A stretch of 64,000 nt of DNA, taken from Treponema pallidum subsp. pallidum str. Nichols (GTDB lineage Bacteria; Spirochaetota; Spirochaetia; Treponematales; Treponemataceae). Positions 8,345 through 16,978 of the stretch are shown in pieces. Every line of letters begins with the position of its first letter. Within the stretch, counting starts at the first letter, position 1. The notes beneath the pieces are model-generated. The model was not told where the DNA came from and did not search any database. It was given only the letters and a program-made list of their open reading frames with translations. Where the stretch lies: NCBI RefSeq assembly GCF_000410535.2, contig NC_021490.2, positions 654,501 through 718,500 on the forward strand, in the 5' to 3' direction. The translations under genes were made by a program, and so were the position numbers.

Positions 8345-10426
8345 ATGAAAGGAGTACGCTGTCCCTGTCTTTATGCCTGCAGGGTGTTGTACTCTCAAAG
8401 CAAAATCCGGCGGCGACGCACGCTGCTGTCTCCGTCGGCGGCTGTGCGCTCCTCCTGCCATGATCCCCCTGGACACTCAGCAGGGAGGCGTGTCAGGTCA
8501 GTTGGCACGTGGGCGCTCCTCTTTATGTCGTCCGCAGCAGGACTGTGTGCAGAAACCAGACTGCACACCTTAGCAAGTACGCCGCGGATTTCAGGCTTTG
8601 CCCGGTTGCAGTGGGGTATCACGCTCCCCTACGACCCCGCAGTAGGTCCGCCGCCTCCCGTGCCGCCCCGCGAGAATGGAGATGGCGACGACAGAGATGT
8701 GGTGAACGTACAGATACAGGGAAATGGAGCGCAGGGACAGGAAGTAGAAGAGAGTGAGAAGGAAAAAGCGCGCATTCGTCAGATAACGCACGGGTTCCGC
8801 AGTACCACACACTTGTGTGTAACTGTTCCGTTGTTTTTAAAAAGTGACCGCATAAGGCGCGCAGGTACATTATCTGACGGTGGCTTGTGGACTGAAATTT
8901 CTATCAAGGATTTGGAGGTAAATTTTCAGACCAAAAAGCCTGGTGAGCCTTTTACCCTAGTCACAGAAGAAACCGCTATTGAAGCGACGCTACACTGCTT
9001 TGGTGCGTATATGACGATCGGCACCGCTCCCCTCTTTCGCGCCAATTTTGCCCAACTGTGGAAACCTTTTCTTGCAGACCTCTACAAGGAAGAGGAGGTG
9101 CGGTTTGCGCCAGGGTTCGATGGCATCGGCGGCAGGCTCGGCTACCGTGCACAGAACGTAGGCTCAAGTGGAGTGAGCTTGGATATTTGCTTTCTTTCCT
9201 TTGCCTCAAATGGTTCCTGGGACGCGCCTGCCCCTGCTCCTGCTCCCCCTGGAGGTGCGGCGGAAGAGGCTCTGCATAGCAAGTATGGTTTCGGGGCAGA
9301 CGCGACGCTCAGCTATGCGCCGTGGAAACGCGAGTTAGTACGGGCAGAAGTGGCAGCCAGCGCGACACTGGGAAAAGGCTATAAAAGGGTCAGCCATAAA
9401 CAGAAAAGGCACTATAGGCAGAATGACGTCCTGTGGAATGCAGGCGCGCGCATAACGCTCACTCCTCTTTCGGACTTCAAGGTGGTGTTGGCTCTGGACA
9501 TGGGTAACCATTATGCAGGTCGGAAAACGCTCGACTATCTTGCCCCGATCCTTATCGATATGGAAAAAACCAAGGTCACCCCCGGAGGGCCGGTGGCGTA
9601 TGCCATTGCACAGCGCGTGTTGCAGCTGCCTGAGTACGCGCAGAAGCTCGATAGTGTCAAGAACGGAATGTCCGCTAACGGATCCTCTGTGCGGGATATT
9701 GCAACCAAAATCGTACAAGCAGAACAGACGAACCCGACAGTTAGTTCAAACCCCTTGCTTGCAGCGCTGTTGACAGTGCTCTGGCAACAAGCGCTGGACA
9801 CCTACGCGCTCGATGCACTCCTGACTCTGCAATGGCGCTGGTTTGCCTGCGGCGTGTACGTGGCCACTGCTCCTGCAAGCGTGTTTGGGGCCATGGTCTT
9901 TCCTACGTATGGGAGCACACACACGGACGGCGGCGGCTTTCTGCGGGTAGAAACCAAAGCGGGAGACGCGTATACACACCTTATAGACGGACTGGAAGCA
10001 GGGATGGACGTGCGGTGCTATATCCCGCTTACCCACGGCCTGTACATAGACAATGGAAAAGGATACTACGTCTCTCCAATGGGTGTGTGGAAACTCCCTG
10101 ACACCCATATCAACTTGCCCGTTATGGGGAAGGTGTGGGCGCGCTACCTTATTCCGCTTGGCGAAACTGCATGGCTTAAACCTTCGCTTGCCGTATACGG
10201 CACCACGAATCGCTTCAACTATAATCTTAAGACAGAAAATCTAGTTCATGAGCGTTGCGTGCAGTACCAGGTGGGCCTGACGCTCTCTCCCATTGAAAAA
10301 GTGACGCTTCACGCACAGTGGGAGCAGGGACAGTTGGAACCAACGCCCTACATGGTTATTACGGAAACCGTTACTTCCCGTAGGTATTTTGGCACCTTCG
10401 TGTGCGGAATGACTATTAACTGGTAG
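8345..10426 (+). CDS. tprH: Tpr outer membrane protein TprH
   Basis: Member of the treponemal repeat (Tpr) family, related to the major sheath protein of oral treponemes. It is 693 residues, and I recognise it as TprH (TP0610) of subfamily III. Family hallmarks are HGFRSTTHLCVTVPL, IEATLHCFGAYMTIG, NFAQLWKPFLADLY, KYGFGADATLSYAPWKRELV, FLRVETKAGDAYTHLIDGLEAGMDVRCYIPLTHGLY and the C-terminal EKVTLHAQWEQGQLEPTPYM, ending in an aromatic residue (INW) as expected of a beta-barrel. The N-terminus is long and basic before a hydrophobic stretch (WALLFMSSAAGLCAE), so the true signal peptide start may be downstream of 8345. An Asp/Gly/Pro-rich acidic insertion (residues ~95-145) is not seen in TprI or TprJ. 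Confidence 0.92.
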   Translation: MKGVRCPCLYACRVLYSQSKIRRRRTLLSPSAAVRSSCHDPPGHSAGRRVRSVGTWALLFMSSAAGLCAETRLHTLASTPRISGFARLQWGITLPYDPAVGPPPPVPPRENGDGDDRDVVNVQIQGNGAQGQEVEESEKEKARIRQITHGFRSTTHLCVTVPLFLKSDRIRRAGTLSDGGLWTEISIKDLEVNFQTKKPGEPFTLVTEETAIEATLHCFGAYMTIGTAPLFRANFAQLWKPFLADLYKEEEVRFAPGFDGIGGRLGYRAQNVGSSGVSLDICFLSFASNGSWDAPAPAPAPPGGAAEEALHSKYGFGADATLSYAPWKRELVRAEVAASATLGKGYKRVSHKQKRHYRQNDVLWNAGARITLTPLSDFKVVLALDMGNHYAGRKTLDYLAPILIDMEKTKVTPGGPVAYAIAQRVLQLPEYAQKLDSVKNGMSANGSSVRDIATKIVQAEQTNPTVSSNPLLAALLTVLWQQALDTYALDALLTLQWRWFACGVYVATAPASVFGAMVFPTYGSTHTDGGGFLRVETKAGDAYTHLIDGLEAGMDVRCYIPLTHGLYIDNGKGYYVSPMGVWKLPDTHINLPVMGKVWARYLIPLGETAWLKPSLAVYGTTNRFNYNLKTENLVHERCVQYQVGLTLSPIEKVTLHAQWEQGQLEPTPYMVITETVTSRRYFGTFVCGMTINW

Positions 10427-10440
10427 AACGCCAAGGTAGG

Positions 10441-10473
10441 ACATACACTGCGCACGGTATTAAACCTGTATGT
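10441..10473 (+). repeat. Inverted repeat ACATACA/TGTATGT between tprH and sufC
   Basis: Seven-base inverted arms at 10441-10447 and 10467-10473, separated by 19 bases. It could be a weak tprH terminator. The half-site ACATACA recurs at 10511-10517, overlapping the suf palindrome, so it may instead be a second site for the same regulator. Confidence 0.35.
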
Positions 10474-10505
10474 GTTTCCTGTGCAGGATGCGTGGTCTCT
10501 TTCCC

Positions 10506-10535
10506 TTGCAACATACATTCGAATGTACGTATACT
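10506..10535 (+). promoter_or_regulatory. Candidate suf operon promoter
   Basis: TTGCAA (10506-10511), 18-base spacer, TATACT (10530-10535), predicting transcription from about 10542 and a ~26-nt leader with an AGGAG ribosome-binding site before the sufC ATG at 10568. The spacer is nearly filled by a perfect 14-bp palindrome (10514-10527). Confidence 0.6.
10514..10527. promoter_or_regulatory. 14-bp perfect palindrome, candidate suf operator
   Basis: TACATTCGAATGTA reads the same on both strands and lies exactly between the -35 and -10 hexamers of the suf promoter. That is a classic position for a repressor dimer. It does not match the Fur, PerR or LexA consensus sequences I know. The regulator is unknown. 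Confidence 0.55.
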
Positions 10536-10567
10536 CCTGCTCAGTTTACTCCTTGCAGGAGCCGCTC

Positions 10568-11347
10568 ATGCCCACACTCCTCGATATCCGCGACCTGTGT
10601 ATGTCCATTGCGGATAGGCCCATCCTCAAAAGTCTCAACCTAACCCTGAATACCGGCGAGGTGCACGCCGTCATGGGACCGAACGGTGCAGGCAAGTCCA
10701 CTCTTGCAGGCACCATCGTGGGAAATCCCCACTGCACTATCGAACGTGGGGAAATTTATTTTCAAGGGCAGTGTATCAACGACGTGCCTGTGTACGAGCG
10801 CGCTCGGCGGGGTATTTTTCTCTCGTTCCAAACTCCTGAGGAAGTCCCCGGTCTTTCGGTCGAGGAGTTTCTCCGCGCGGCAAAAGAGGCGGTTCTTGGT
10901 ACTAAAGTTTCCGTGCTCGACTTTCACACGCAGTTGCGTGCGAAGCTTGCTCGCTTGCGCATCAGTGAGGCGTACGCCTCGCGCGGCCTGAATGTAGGAT
11001 TCTCTGGGGGAGAGAAAAAAAAGAACGAAATACTTCAGCTCGCTGTTCTTGAGCCCAAACTGGCCATACTTGACGAGACGGATTCAGGACTTGATGTTGA
11101 CGCTACGCGCATTGTCTTCGAGGGCATTGACGATATCCGTACGCCCGATATGGGATTCCTGATCATCACCCATCACCGAGAAGTTCTCGAGTACATTAAG
11201 CCTGACGTGGTGCACATCCTCGTCGACGGTACCATCGTGAAGACCGGTGACGTGAGTTTGGTGCACTACGTGGTTGAACACGGTTACGCTGACTTTGCCA
11301 CGCCCCGTGCAGGCGAACAAGGAGGCACGCCCGTTTCTCCGGAATAG
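10568..11347 (+). CDS. sufC: Fe-S cluster assembly ATPase SufC
   Basis: ABC-type ATPase of the SufBCD scaffold complex that assembles Fe-S clusters in the cytoplasm. 259 residues. Walker A GPNGAGKST is near residue 37, SFQTPEEVPG is the Q-loop region typical of SufC, the signature is GFSGGEKKKNEILQLAVLEPKLAILDETDSGLD including Walker B, and the switch histidine is in IITHHREVL. The start ATG 10568 has AGGAG seven bases upstream; the 32-codon upstream extension overlaps the promoter and is not real. First gene of sufC-sufB-sufD-sufS-sufU-rpiA. Confidence 0.95.
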   Translation: MPTLLDIRDLCMSIADRPILKSLNLTLNTGEVHAVMGPNGAGKSTLAGTIVGNPHCTIERGEIYFQGQCINDVPVYERARRGIFLSFQTPEEVPGLSVEEFLRAAKEAVLGTKVSVLDFHTQLRAKLARLRISEAYASRGLNVGFSGGEKKKNEILQLAVLEPKLAILDETDSGLDVDATRIVFEGIDDIRTPDMGFLIITHHREVLEYIKPDVVHILVDGTIVKTGDVSLVHYVVEHGYADFATPRAGEQGGTPVSPE

Positions 11348-11427
11348 AAAAAGTAAGTTATCCTTTTGTGGAGGCGCGCTGCCCCCACGCCAGCAGACCG
11401 CATATCCACCGCTTAGAGGAAGCGCGT

Positions 11428-12867
11428 ATGAATACACAGCAACAGAGACAGCTTTTACAGCCGCGCAGGCGAACGTACGTATCGGACATCAAGCGAGGTA
11501 TTTACGATGTAAAAGACGCCGTTACCTACACCTACTCAACCGGTAAGGGTTTGAACGCTCAGGTTGTAGAGAAAATTTCGCGTCGCAAGCGGGAGCCACA
11601 GTGGATGCTCGACTTGCGTCTCAGATCCTTGCGCTATTTTATGAAGCGACCCATGCCAGAGTGGGGCGCGGATATCTCTGACCTTGATATCCAAGAGATT
11701 GTCCACTACATTGTCTCCGATTTTAAGCCAATCGCAGAAAGTTGGGATGACGTCCCAGAGGAGATAAAGAAGACTTTTGATCGCCTCGGTATTCCTGAGG
11801 CGGAGCGAAGATCCCTTGCAGGAGTAGGAGCGCAGTACGACTCAGAGGTGGTGTACCACAACCTCCGGGCAGACTTAGAACAACAGGGAGTGGTGTACCT
11901 CGACATGGAGTCTGCCGTGCACAAGCACGAAGACATTGTCCGCGCGCACTTTATGCATCTGATTAAACCGAACGAGCACAAGTTTGCTGCACTGCACGGA
12001 GCGGTGTGGTCAGGCGGGTCGTTCGTGTATGTGCCCAAAGGGGTGCAGGTGGACTTACCCCTGCAGTCCTACTTCCGCTTGAATGCAAATCAATCCGGGC
12101 AATTTGAGCACACGCTCATCATTGTGGATGAAGGCGCATCCCTCCACTTCATCGAAGGGTGTAGCGCGCCGAAGTACTACAAAAATGCGTTGCACGCAGG
12201 CGCCGTGGAGCTGTACGTAAAAAAGAACGCGCGCCTACGCTATTCCACCATAGAAAACTGGTCACGAAACCTGTACAACCTCAATACCAAGCGCGCCATT
12301 GTGGACGAAGACGGCGTCATCGAGTGGATCTCAGGCTCCTTTGGTTCCCGCGTCACGATGTTATATCCGATGAGTATCCTCAGAGGAGATCGCTCGCGCA
12401 GCGAGTTCACCGGCATCACTTTTGCTTCTGCAGGACAGTACCTCGATACTGGAACAAAAACAGTGCACCTGGGCAGGAACACGGTATCGGAGGTACATGC
12501 TCGATCCATATCAAAGAATGGCGGAACGGCAAACTACCGCGGGTTGCTTTCCATCGGTCCAAAGGCTGACGGGGCAAAAGCGGTCGCTGAGTGCGAGTCC
12601 CTCATGCTCGATAACCAGTCGCATACGGATACCATCCCCATCATTGATGTACGTACGGATAACGTTGATATCGGACATGAGGCAAAAATCGGCAGAATCA
12701 GTGACCGCGTCGTTTTTTATCTCATGCAGCGCGGGCTTGATGAGCAGACTGCCATCTCTCTTATCGTCAGAGGGTTCGTAGAACCCGTCTCAAAGGAATT
12801 GCCTCTTGAGTACGCCGTTGAACTGAATAACCTTATTTCCATTGAACTTGAGGGAGCGATCGGCTAA
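11428..12867 (+). CDS. sufB: Fe-S cluster assembly scaffold protein SufB
   Basis: Partner of SufC and SufD in the SufBC2D scaffold. About 479 residues from the ATG at 11428, with a GAGGA ribosome-binding site; a 20-codon open extension upstream lacks one. It carries the SufB hallmarks: KREPQWMLDLRLRSLRYF, SDFKPIAESWDDVPEEIKKTFDRLGIPEAER, GGSFVYVPKGVQVDLPLQSYFRLN, IVDEGASLHFIEGCSAP, YSTIENWSRNLYNLNTKRA and the C-terminal VFYLMQRGLDEQTAISLIVRGFVEP. The 80-bp gap after sufC shows no promoter, so the genes are probably cotranscribed. Confidence 0.95.
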   Translation: MNTQQQRQLLQPRRRTYVSDIKRGIYDVKDAVTYTYSTGKGLNAQVVEKISRRKREPQWMLDLRLRSLRYFMKRPMPEWGADISDLDIQEIVHYIVSDFKPIAESWDDVPEEIKKTFDRLGIPEAERRSLAGVGAQYDSEVVYHNLRADLEQQGVVYLDMESAVHKHEDIVRAHFMHLIKPNEHKFAALHGAVWSGGSFVYVPKGVQVDLPLQSYFRLNANQSGQFEHTLIIVDEGASLHFIEGCSAPKYYKNALHAGAVELYVKKNARLRYSTIENWSRNLYNLNTKRAIVDEDGVIEWISGSFGSRVTMLYPMSILRGDRSRSEFTGITFASAGQYLDTGTKTVHLGRNTVSEVHARSISKNGGTANYRGLLSIGPKADGAKAVAECESLMLDNQSHTDTIPIIDVRTDNVDIGHEAKIGRISDRVVFYLMQRGLDEQTAISLIVRGFVEPVSKELPLEYAVELNNLISIELEGAIG

Positions 12868-12893
12868 CTCCCTTCCTGAGGGCGCACAGCAGT

Positions 12894-14042
12894 ATGAAAA
12901 AAAGGGAATTTTTTAAACGGCTCGGGTATCACGCGCAGGACGTTGCTTCTCAGCCTTTTTCCAGAACACAGGTTACTTCTAGCTCAGCGCTTGTGCGCTC
13001 ATCATCCATAGAGCATTTTCTTTGCACCGAGCCAGAAAGGGCGGCGCGCGCGTTTGACTTTCGCACACGCGATCGTCAGCGCCACTGCGGTCTGGGGGAA
13101 GCGTATGTACAAGAAGTAAAGGAAAAACGAAATGCAGGGGTGTATCTGAGTGTGCCGCGCACATCTGAGACGGTGCATGTACTCATCCGTTTTACCATGG
13201 ACACGCATAACCGCGTGCTATACGATCAGACCTTTCTTGATATACAGGAAGGGGCGCGCGTAAAAGTCCTCGTCTGTGTGGACGCGCAGGGGTATACCCC
13301 ACAGGATGCTCCCGCACTCGTCGGTCCGCAAGCGCTTGAGCGTGCTCCGTTCAGGAATGGTTTGGTAAGCGTGCAGGTGGGGCGTGGCGCATCGGTAGAG
13401 TTAATCAAAGTACAGAACACGCACCCTACGGCTGTGAACTTTGAAACGGTACACCTACACGCACAGGAAAGCGCGCAGGTGCGCTGCTACGACGTACAAA
13501 TAGGTGCACAGATCTCAGGTGTTTCCAACTCCGCCTTCCTTCGGGACGAGTGGGCACGTGTGGAAATTCACCCACTGTATTTCATTGATAAAGCGCGGCG
13601 TATGGATCTTGAACATAACCTCATCGTGGAAGGAAAAAATTCACACGCGCACATCTGCGCCTGTGGGGTGGTAAAAGACGGTGCACGCAAAACGTTCCGT
13701 GGAAATATTTTTTTGCACCGCGGGTGTAGCCATTCTGTAGCACGGTTCTCAGACCGTACCATTTTGCTTGACAGAACTGCCGTGGGGGTTAGCATCCCCA
13801 CTATCTTTTGTGACGAAGACGACGTTGTCGGGGAACACGCAGCCAGTTTTGAAACTATCGGCAGCGATGTGCTCTACTACCTTATGTCGCGCGGTCTTGA
13901 TGAGTACGGTGCCAAGCGCCTCATCATAGAAGCTGCGTTTAAACCCGTATTCGCCCTCATCGATGACGCTCACATCCGCGAGACACTCGTACGTAATTTT
14001 GACGAGAGCCTCGATCGCGCACATAGGAAGCGCAAGGCATGA
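12894..14042 (+). CDS. sufD: Fe-S cluster assembly protein SufD
   Basis: SufB paralogue that completes the SufBC2D complex. 382 residues. The beta-helix core includes GRGASVELIKVQNT, MDLEHNLIVEGKNSHAHICACGVVKDGARKTFRGNIFL and the C-terminal DVLYYLMSRGLDEYGAKRLIIEAAFKPVF, parallel to the SufB ending. The N-terminal third is divergent. A GAGGG sequence ten bases before the ATG supports the start. It overlaps sufS by 4 nt (ATGA). Confidence 0.9.
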   Translation: MKKREFFKRLGYHAQDVASQPFSRTQVTSSSALVRSSSIEHFLCTEPERAARAFDFRTRDRQRHCGLGEAYVQEVKEKRNAGVYLSVPRTSETVHVLIRFTMDTHNRVLYDQTFLDIQEGARVKVLVCVDAQGYTPQDAPALVGPQALERAPFRNGLVSVQVGRGASVELIKVQNTHPTAVNFETVHLHAQESAQVRCYDVQIGAQISGVSNSAFLRDEWARVEIHPLYFIDKARRMDLEHNLIVEGKNSHAHICACGVVKDGARKTFRGNIFLHRGCSHSVARFSDRTILLDRTAVGVSIPTIFCDEDDVVGEHAASFETIGSDVLYYLMSRGLDEYGAKRLIIEAAFKPVFALIDDAHIRETLVRNFDESLDRAHRKRKA

Positions 14043-15253
14043 GCGGCCCCAATTATAAAGCAGACTTTCCCCTGCTGTTGCGCAGTCCCCGCGTCCACTA
14101 CCTAGACAGCGCGGCCACAACCCAACGCCCTGCGCCGGTGCTAGAGCGCGTTATGCACTACCACACCCATCTGAATGGGAACGCAGGCAGAGGCTCCCAT
14201 GAACTTGCAGTTGAATCAGCGCTCCTTATAGAAAACACCCGGAAGAAAACAGCGCAGTTTATCAACGCAGCGCCAACGCACGATATCGTTTTTACAAAGA
14301 GTTGCACCGAATCGCTCAACATCATCGCTCACTGTTACGCGCTGCCACGCCTGCGCGCAGGAGACGAGATCGTTCTTGCTATCTCCAATCATCACGCAAA
14401 TATCGTACCGTGGCAGCACGTGTGCCGCTGCACAGGTGCAACGATACAGTGGCTGTATCCAGACGCCGAAGGAAATTTGGATATACAAGAAGCGCAGAAA
14501 AAGATACGAGCGTGCACTAAGATTGTGTCCTTCTCTGCCGTTGTCAATGCCACCGGCGCGGTAAATCCTGCACAGGAATTGACCGCACTTGCACACCAAG
14601 TCGGTGCAGTGGTGGTCATTGACGGAGCACAGGCTATGGTGCACGGCGTGCCAAATGTTGCAGATTTAGGCTGCGACTTCTTTGTTTTCTCCGGCCATAA
14701 GATGTTCTCTCTTTTTGGCGTCGGCGTATTGTGCGCACCGCACACGCTCCTGGAATCCATGCCTCCTTTTTTGTATGGGGGAGGCATGGTGGATTTTGTG
14801 ACTGAACAGGAAAGTGTCTTTAAGGGTGCGCCGCATAAGTACGAGGGAGGTAGCGCGAATACTGCAGCTGTCGTGTCACTGTGTGCAGCGATTGAGTATT
14901 GCGAGTCCCTAGAGAGCAGCGCAGTCCGCGCGTCCGTACATGCGCTGGATGCTGCACTCCTTGCGCGGCTGGAGGAGCTTCCCTTCCTTGAAACGTACCA
15001 TGCGCGCGCACGCGAGCGCCTAGGCATCATTGCATTCAACGTGAAGAACGTGCACTCGCACGATACTGCGCATATCTTGGGCGAAGAAGGCGTGATGGTT
15101 CGCAGCGGCGATCACTGTAGTAAGCCTTTCATGACGCACTTGAGCATTCAGTCCTGTTGCCGTGCAAGTTTCTGCATATACAATACCATGGAGGATGTAG
15201 AGGCGCTGACGCGTGCGTTGCACGCCGTGGGCAGGATTTTTCAATGCAGCTAG
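14039..15253 (+). CDS. sufS: Cysteine desulfurase SufS
   Basis: PLP enzyme that removes sulfur from cysteine and passes it to the assembly scaffold. 404 residues. It has YLDSAATTQRP at the start, GSHELAVES, a PLP-binding HANIVPW, the cofactor lysine in FVFSGHKMFSLFGVGVL, and the active-site cysteine in VRSGDHCSKPFM, the short group II (SufS/CsdA) form. It overlaps sufD by 4 nt and is followed after 50 bases by sufU, its likely sulfur-acceptor partner. Confidence 0.95.
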   Translation: MSGPNYKADFPLLLRSPRVHYLDSAATTQRPAPVLERVMHYHTHLNGNAGRGSHELAVESALLIENTRKKTAQFINAAPTHDIVFTKSCTESLNIIAHCYALPRLRAGDEIVLAISNHHANIVPWQHVCRCTGATIQWLYPDAEGNLDIQEAQKKIRACTKIVSFSAVVNATGAVNPAQELTALAHQVGAVVVIDGAQAMVHGVPNVADLGCDFFVFSGHKMFSLFGVGVLCAPHTLLESMPPFLYGGGMVDFVTEQESVFKGAPHKYEGGSANTAAVVSLCAAIEYCESLESSAVRASVHALDAALLARLEELPFLETYHARARERLGIIAFNVKNVHSHDTAHILGEEGVMVRSGDHCSKPFMTHLSIQSCCRASFCIYNTMEDVEALTRALHAVGRIFQCS

Positions 15254-15303
15254 GCCAGTGCGCCTTCCTGGCATTCGCTGCCTTTCTCTAAGGAGATCTC
15301 CCT

Positions 15304-15747
15304 ATGAACGCAGAAGCGATATACCGACAGGTGCTGCTCGAGTACGCACGCAAGCAGGAACACCGCAGGGTGTTAGAAGGGCCGGTAGGCATCGAGCGGG
15401 GTCATAATCCCAGTTGTGGCGATGACCTCACGCTCTTGATAAAGAGAGAAGGTGATCGCATCGCTGATGTAGCCTTTTTAGGTACCGGTTGTGCGGTGTC
15501 CACCGCTTCTACAAATATACTCATCGAACTGATCAAGGGTGCGTCAGTGGCGCAGGCGCAAAAAACGGTTGCGCTGTTCTTTCACATGATGGCACAGCAG
15601 TGCCTCACAGACCAGGAGCGGGCACACCTACAGGACGCGTGCATCCTCGCCTGTTTTGCATCCATGCCTGCGCGCATTAAGTGCGCAACCCTCAGCTGGC
15701 ACAATGCAGATATTCTTTTGCACCACAAAAAGGATACAGACGCGTGA
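15304..15747 (+). CDS. sufU: SufU-type Fe-S assembly / sulfur transfer protein
   Basis: Small NifU/IscU-family protein, 147 residues, of the SufU type found with SufS in Gram-positive bacteria and some others. The three conserved cysteines are visible in [22 protein letters not shown] and [13 protein letters not shown], and the R-x-K-C-x-x-L-x-W ending is diagnostic. In the best-studied systems it accepts sulfur from SufS through a zinc-bound site. Strong AAGGAGAT ribosome-binding site. No sufE or sufA is present in the operon. It overlaps the probable GTG start of rpiA. Confidence 0.93.
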
Positions 15748-16532
15748 GTGCACTTGTGGAAAAAGCTATGCACGAGAGGAACACGACGACGAACACCCCA
15801 TTAGACGTTACCGCGCAGAAATTGCTGGTTGCCCAGCGCAGCGTGGACACCCTCGTTCAAGAGGGGGTGCTGCACGCGCACATGAGTATTGGCCTTGGGA
15901 CGGGCTCTACGGCAATGCCTGCGGTAAAACGCATCGCAGATCACCTTGCACGCGGCACTCTCTCTGACATAGCGGCAGTGCCCACTAGTTTTCAAACAGC
16001 GCTCATATGTGAGCGGTACAACATCCCCCTTTTTTCTCTCAGTTCAAAACGGATTGGGGGCAAACTGGATGTGACTATCGACGGCGCGGATGAAATTGAC
16101 ACCCAAAATTTTGTCATCAAAGGCGGTGGAGCTGCGCTTTTGCAAGAAAAGATCGCTGCATACAACAGCGCGCACTTTGTTATCATCGTAGACGAAACAA
16201 AGGTGGTAGAAACCTTAGGTACGCGCGCAGCGCTCCCTATCGAAGTGGTGCCTGAGGCCCGCATGAGCGTGATGCGCACGCTTCAGGATTGGGGGTTGTC
16301 CGTGCACATACGCGAAGCGGTAAGAAAAAAAGGACCGGTAGTGACTGACCACGGAAATTTTATTTTAGACGCGCGGTGGCAATCGCTCCCGACGCGCACC
16401 CCGCAAGACATGGAACGCGCGCTCAATGCACTGCCGGGGGTCATTGAAAATGGCTTGTTCACCGAGCGAACCGTACGCGTCTTTGTTGCGCACGCAGACG
16501 GTTCGGTAGAGGAGCGCTCGGCCTCCTTCTAA
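15744..16532 (+). CDS. rpiA: Ribose-5-phosphate isomerase A
   Basis: Interconverts ribose 5-phosphate and ribulose 5-phosphate in the non-oxidative pentose phosphate pathway. Family motifs are [19 protein letters not shown], the active-site [19 protein letters not shown] and [11 protein letters not shown] choose the GTG at 15744, which overlaps the sufU stop in a GTGA junction with AAGGA about ten bases upstream; this gives 262 residues. The ATG at 15768 is an alternative eight codons later. It has no obvious link to Fe-S assembly and is probably a rider in the operon. A hairpin terminator follows directly. Confidence 0.9.
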
Positions 16533-16537
16533 ACGGG

Positions 16538-16566
16538 GCACGCTGAGCGCGCACCCGCTCAGGTGC
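16538..16566. terminator. Bidirectional hairpin terminator between rpiA and the barrel-like pair
   Basis: CTGAGCG (16543-16549) and CGCTCAG (16556-16562) form a perfect 7-bp stem with a six-base loop, extended by GCAC/GTGC after a one-base bulge. It sits between converging genes and includes the stop codon of the minus-strand gene. No T-run follows. Confidence 0.5.
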
Positions 16567-16978
16567 GGAAGACCGGGCCAACGCGCAACGTATACGGGAT
16601 GCGGAACTTAGCCAGCTTGGTGTCAACGCCAAACGAAACGGTAGCCGTCGCATCTATCCCCCAATGCGCGCCAAAGTAGTGCTGCACCCCCAGCTGCACC
16701 GGCACCGCGTAGTTCTGGCAAATCCCCGTGATGCCCAATTCCTCAGACTCAGCCCTAGCATCCTGACACTTCCGGCGCCTCAGCAGGCTCAGCACTGTCT
16801 TTGGAACGTACCACCCTCCATGTTCGAACGAACACACCGAACCCTCATTGGGGGCCTGGATGGTGATGTAATGGTAGCTGTCGTAGATGAGCGCAGTGCA
16901 CTCAAAACCCGCCGCTACCGACAGATACGTATTTACCCCCCCCCGGCCTGAACGAATAACCGGCCAAACACTGACCAC
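16559..16978 (-). CDS. 3' part of a poly-G-split small barrel-like protein (out of frame)
   Basis: This frame encodes the C-terminal half of one gene whose N-terminal half is at 17291-16902. It starts inside the G9 tract region and reads GVNTYLSVAAGFECTALIYDS..., ending VGPVFRT. Its last ~55 residues match the tandem neighbour (17347-18057) almost exactly. The middle stretch (residues ~45-85 of this fragment) is unrelated to the neighbour, suggesting a variable surface loop. With eight instead of nine G residues at 16936-16944 it would join the 5' part into a ~243-residue protein. It has no start signal of its own. The family resembles treponemal DUF2715 barrel proteins (TP0126-like), from memory. 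Confidence 0.7.
   Translation of the reverse strand: MVSVWPVIRSGRGGVNTYLSVAAGFECTALIYDSYHYITIQAPNEGSVCSFEHGGWYVPKTVLSLLRRRKCQDARAESEELGITGICQNYAVPVQLGVQHYFGAHWGIDATATVSFGVDTKLAKFRIPYTLRVGPVFRT

Noticed and set aside
8333-8347. TAGGAT six bases before the tprH ATG, similar to the leaderless cases
   Set aside because: No -35 hexamer at 16-18 bases, and GGATGGAG can serve as a ribosome-binding site.
14392-15039. Long antisense frame within sufS (215 codons)
   Set aside because: Shadow of sufS; composition is Ala/Arg/Thr/Ser as expected of an antisense frame.
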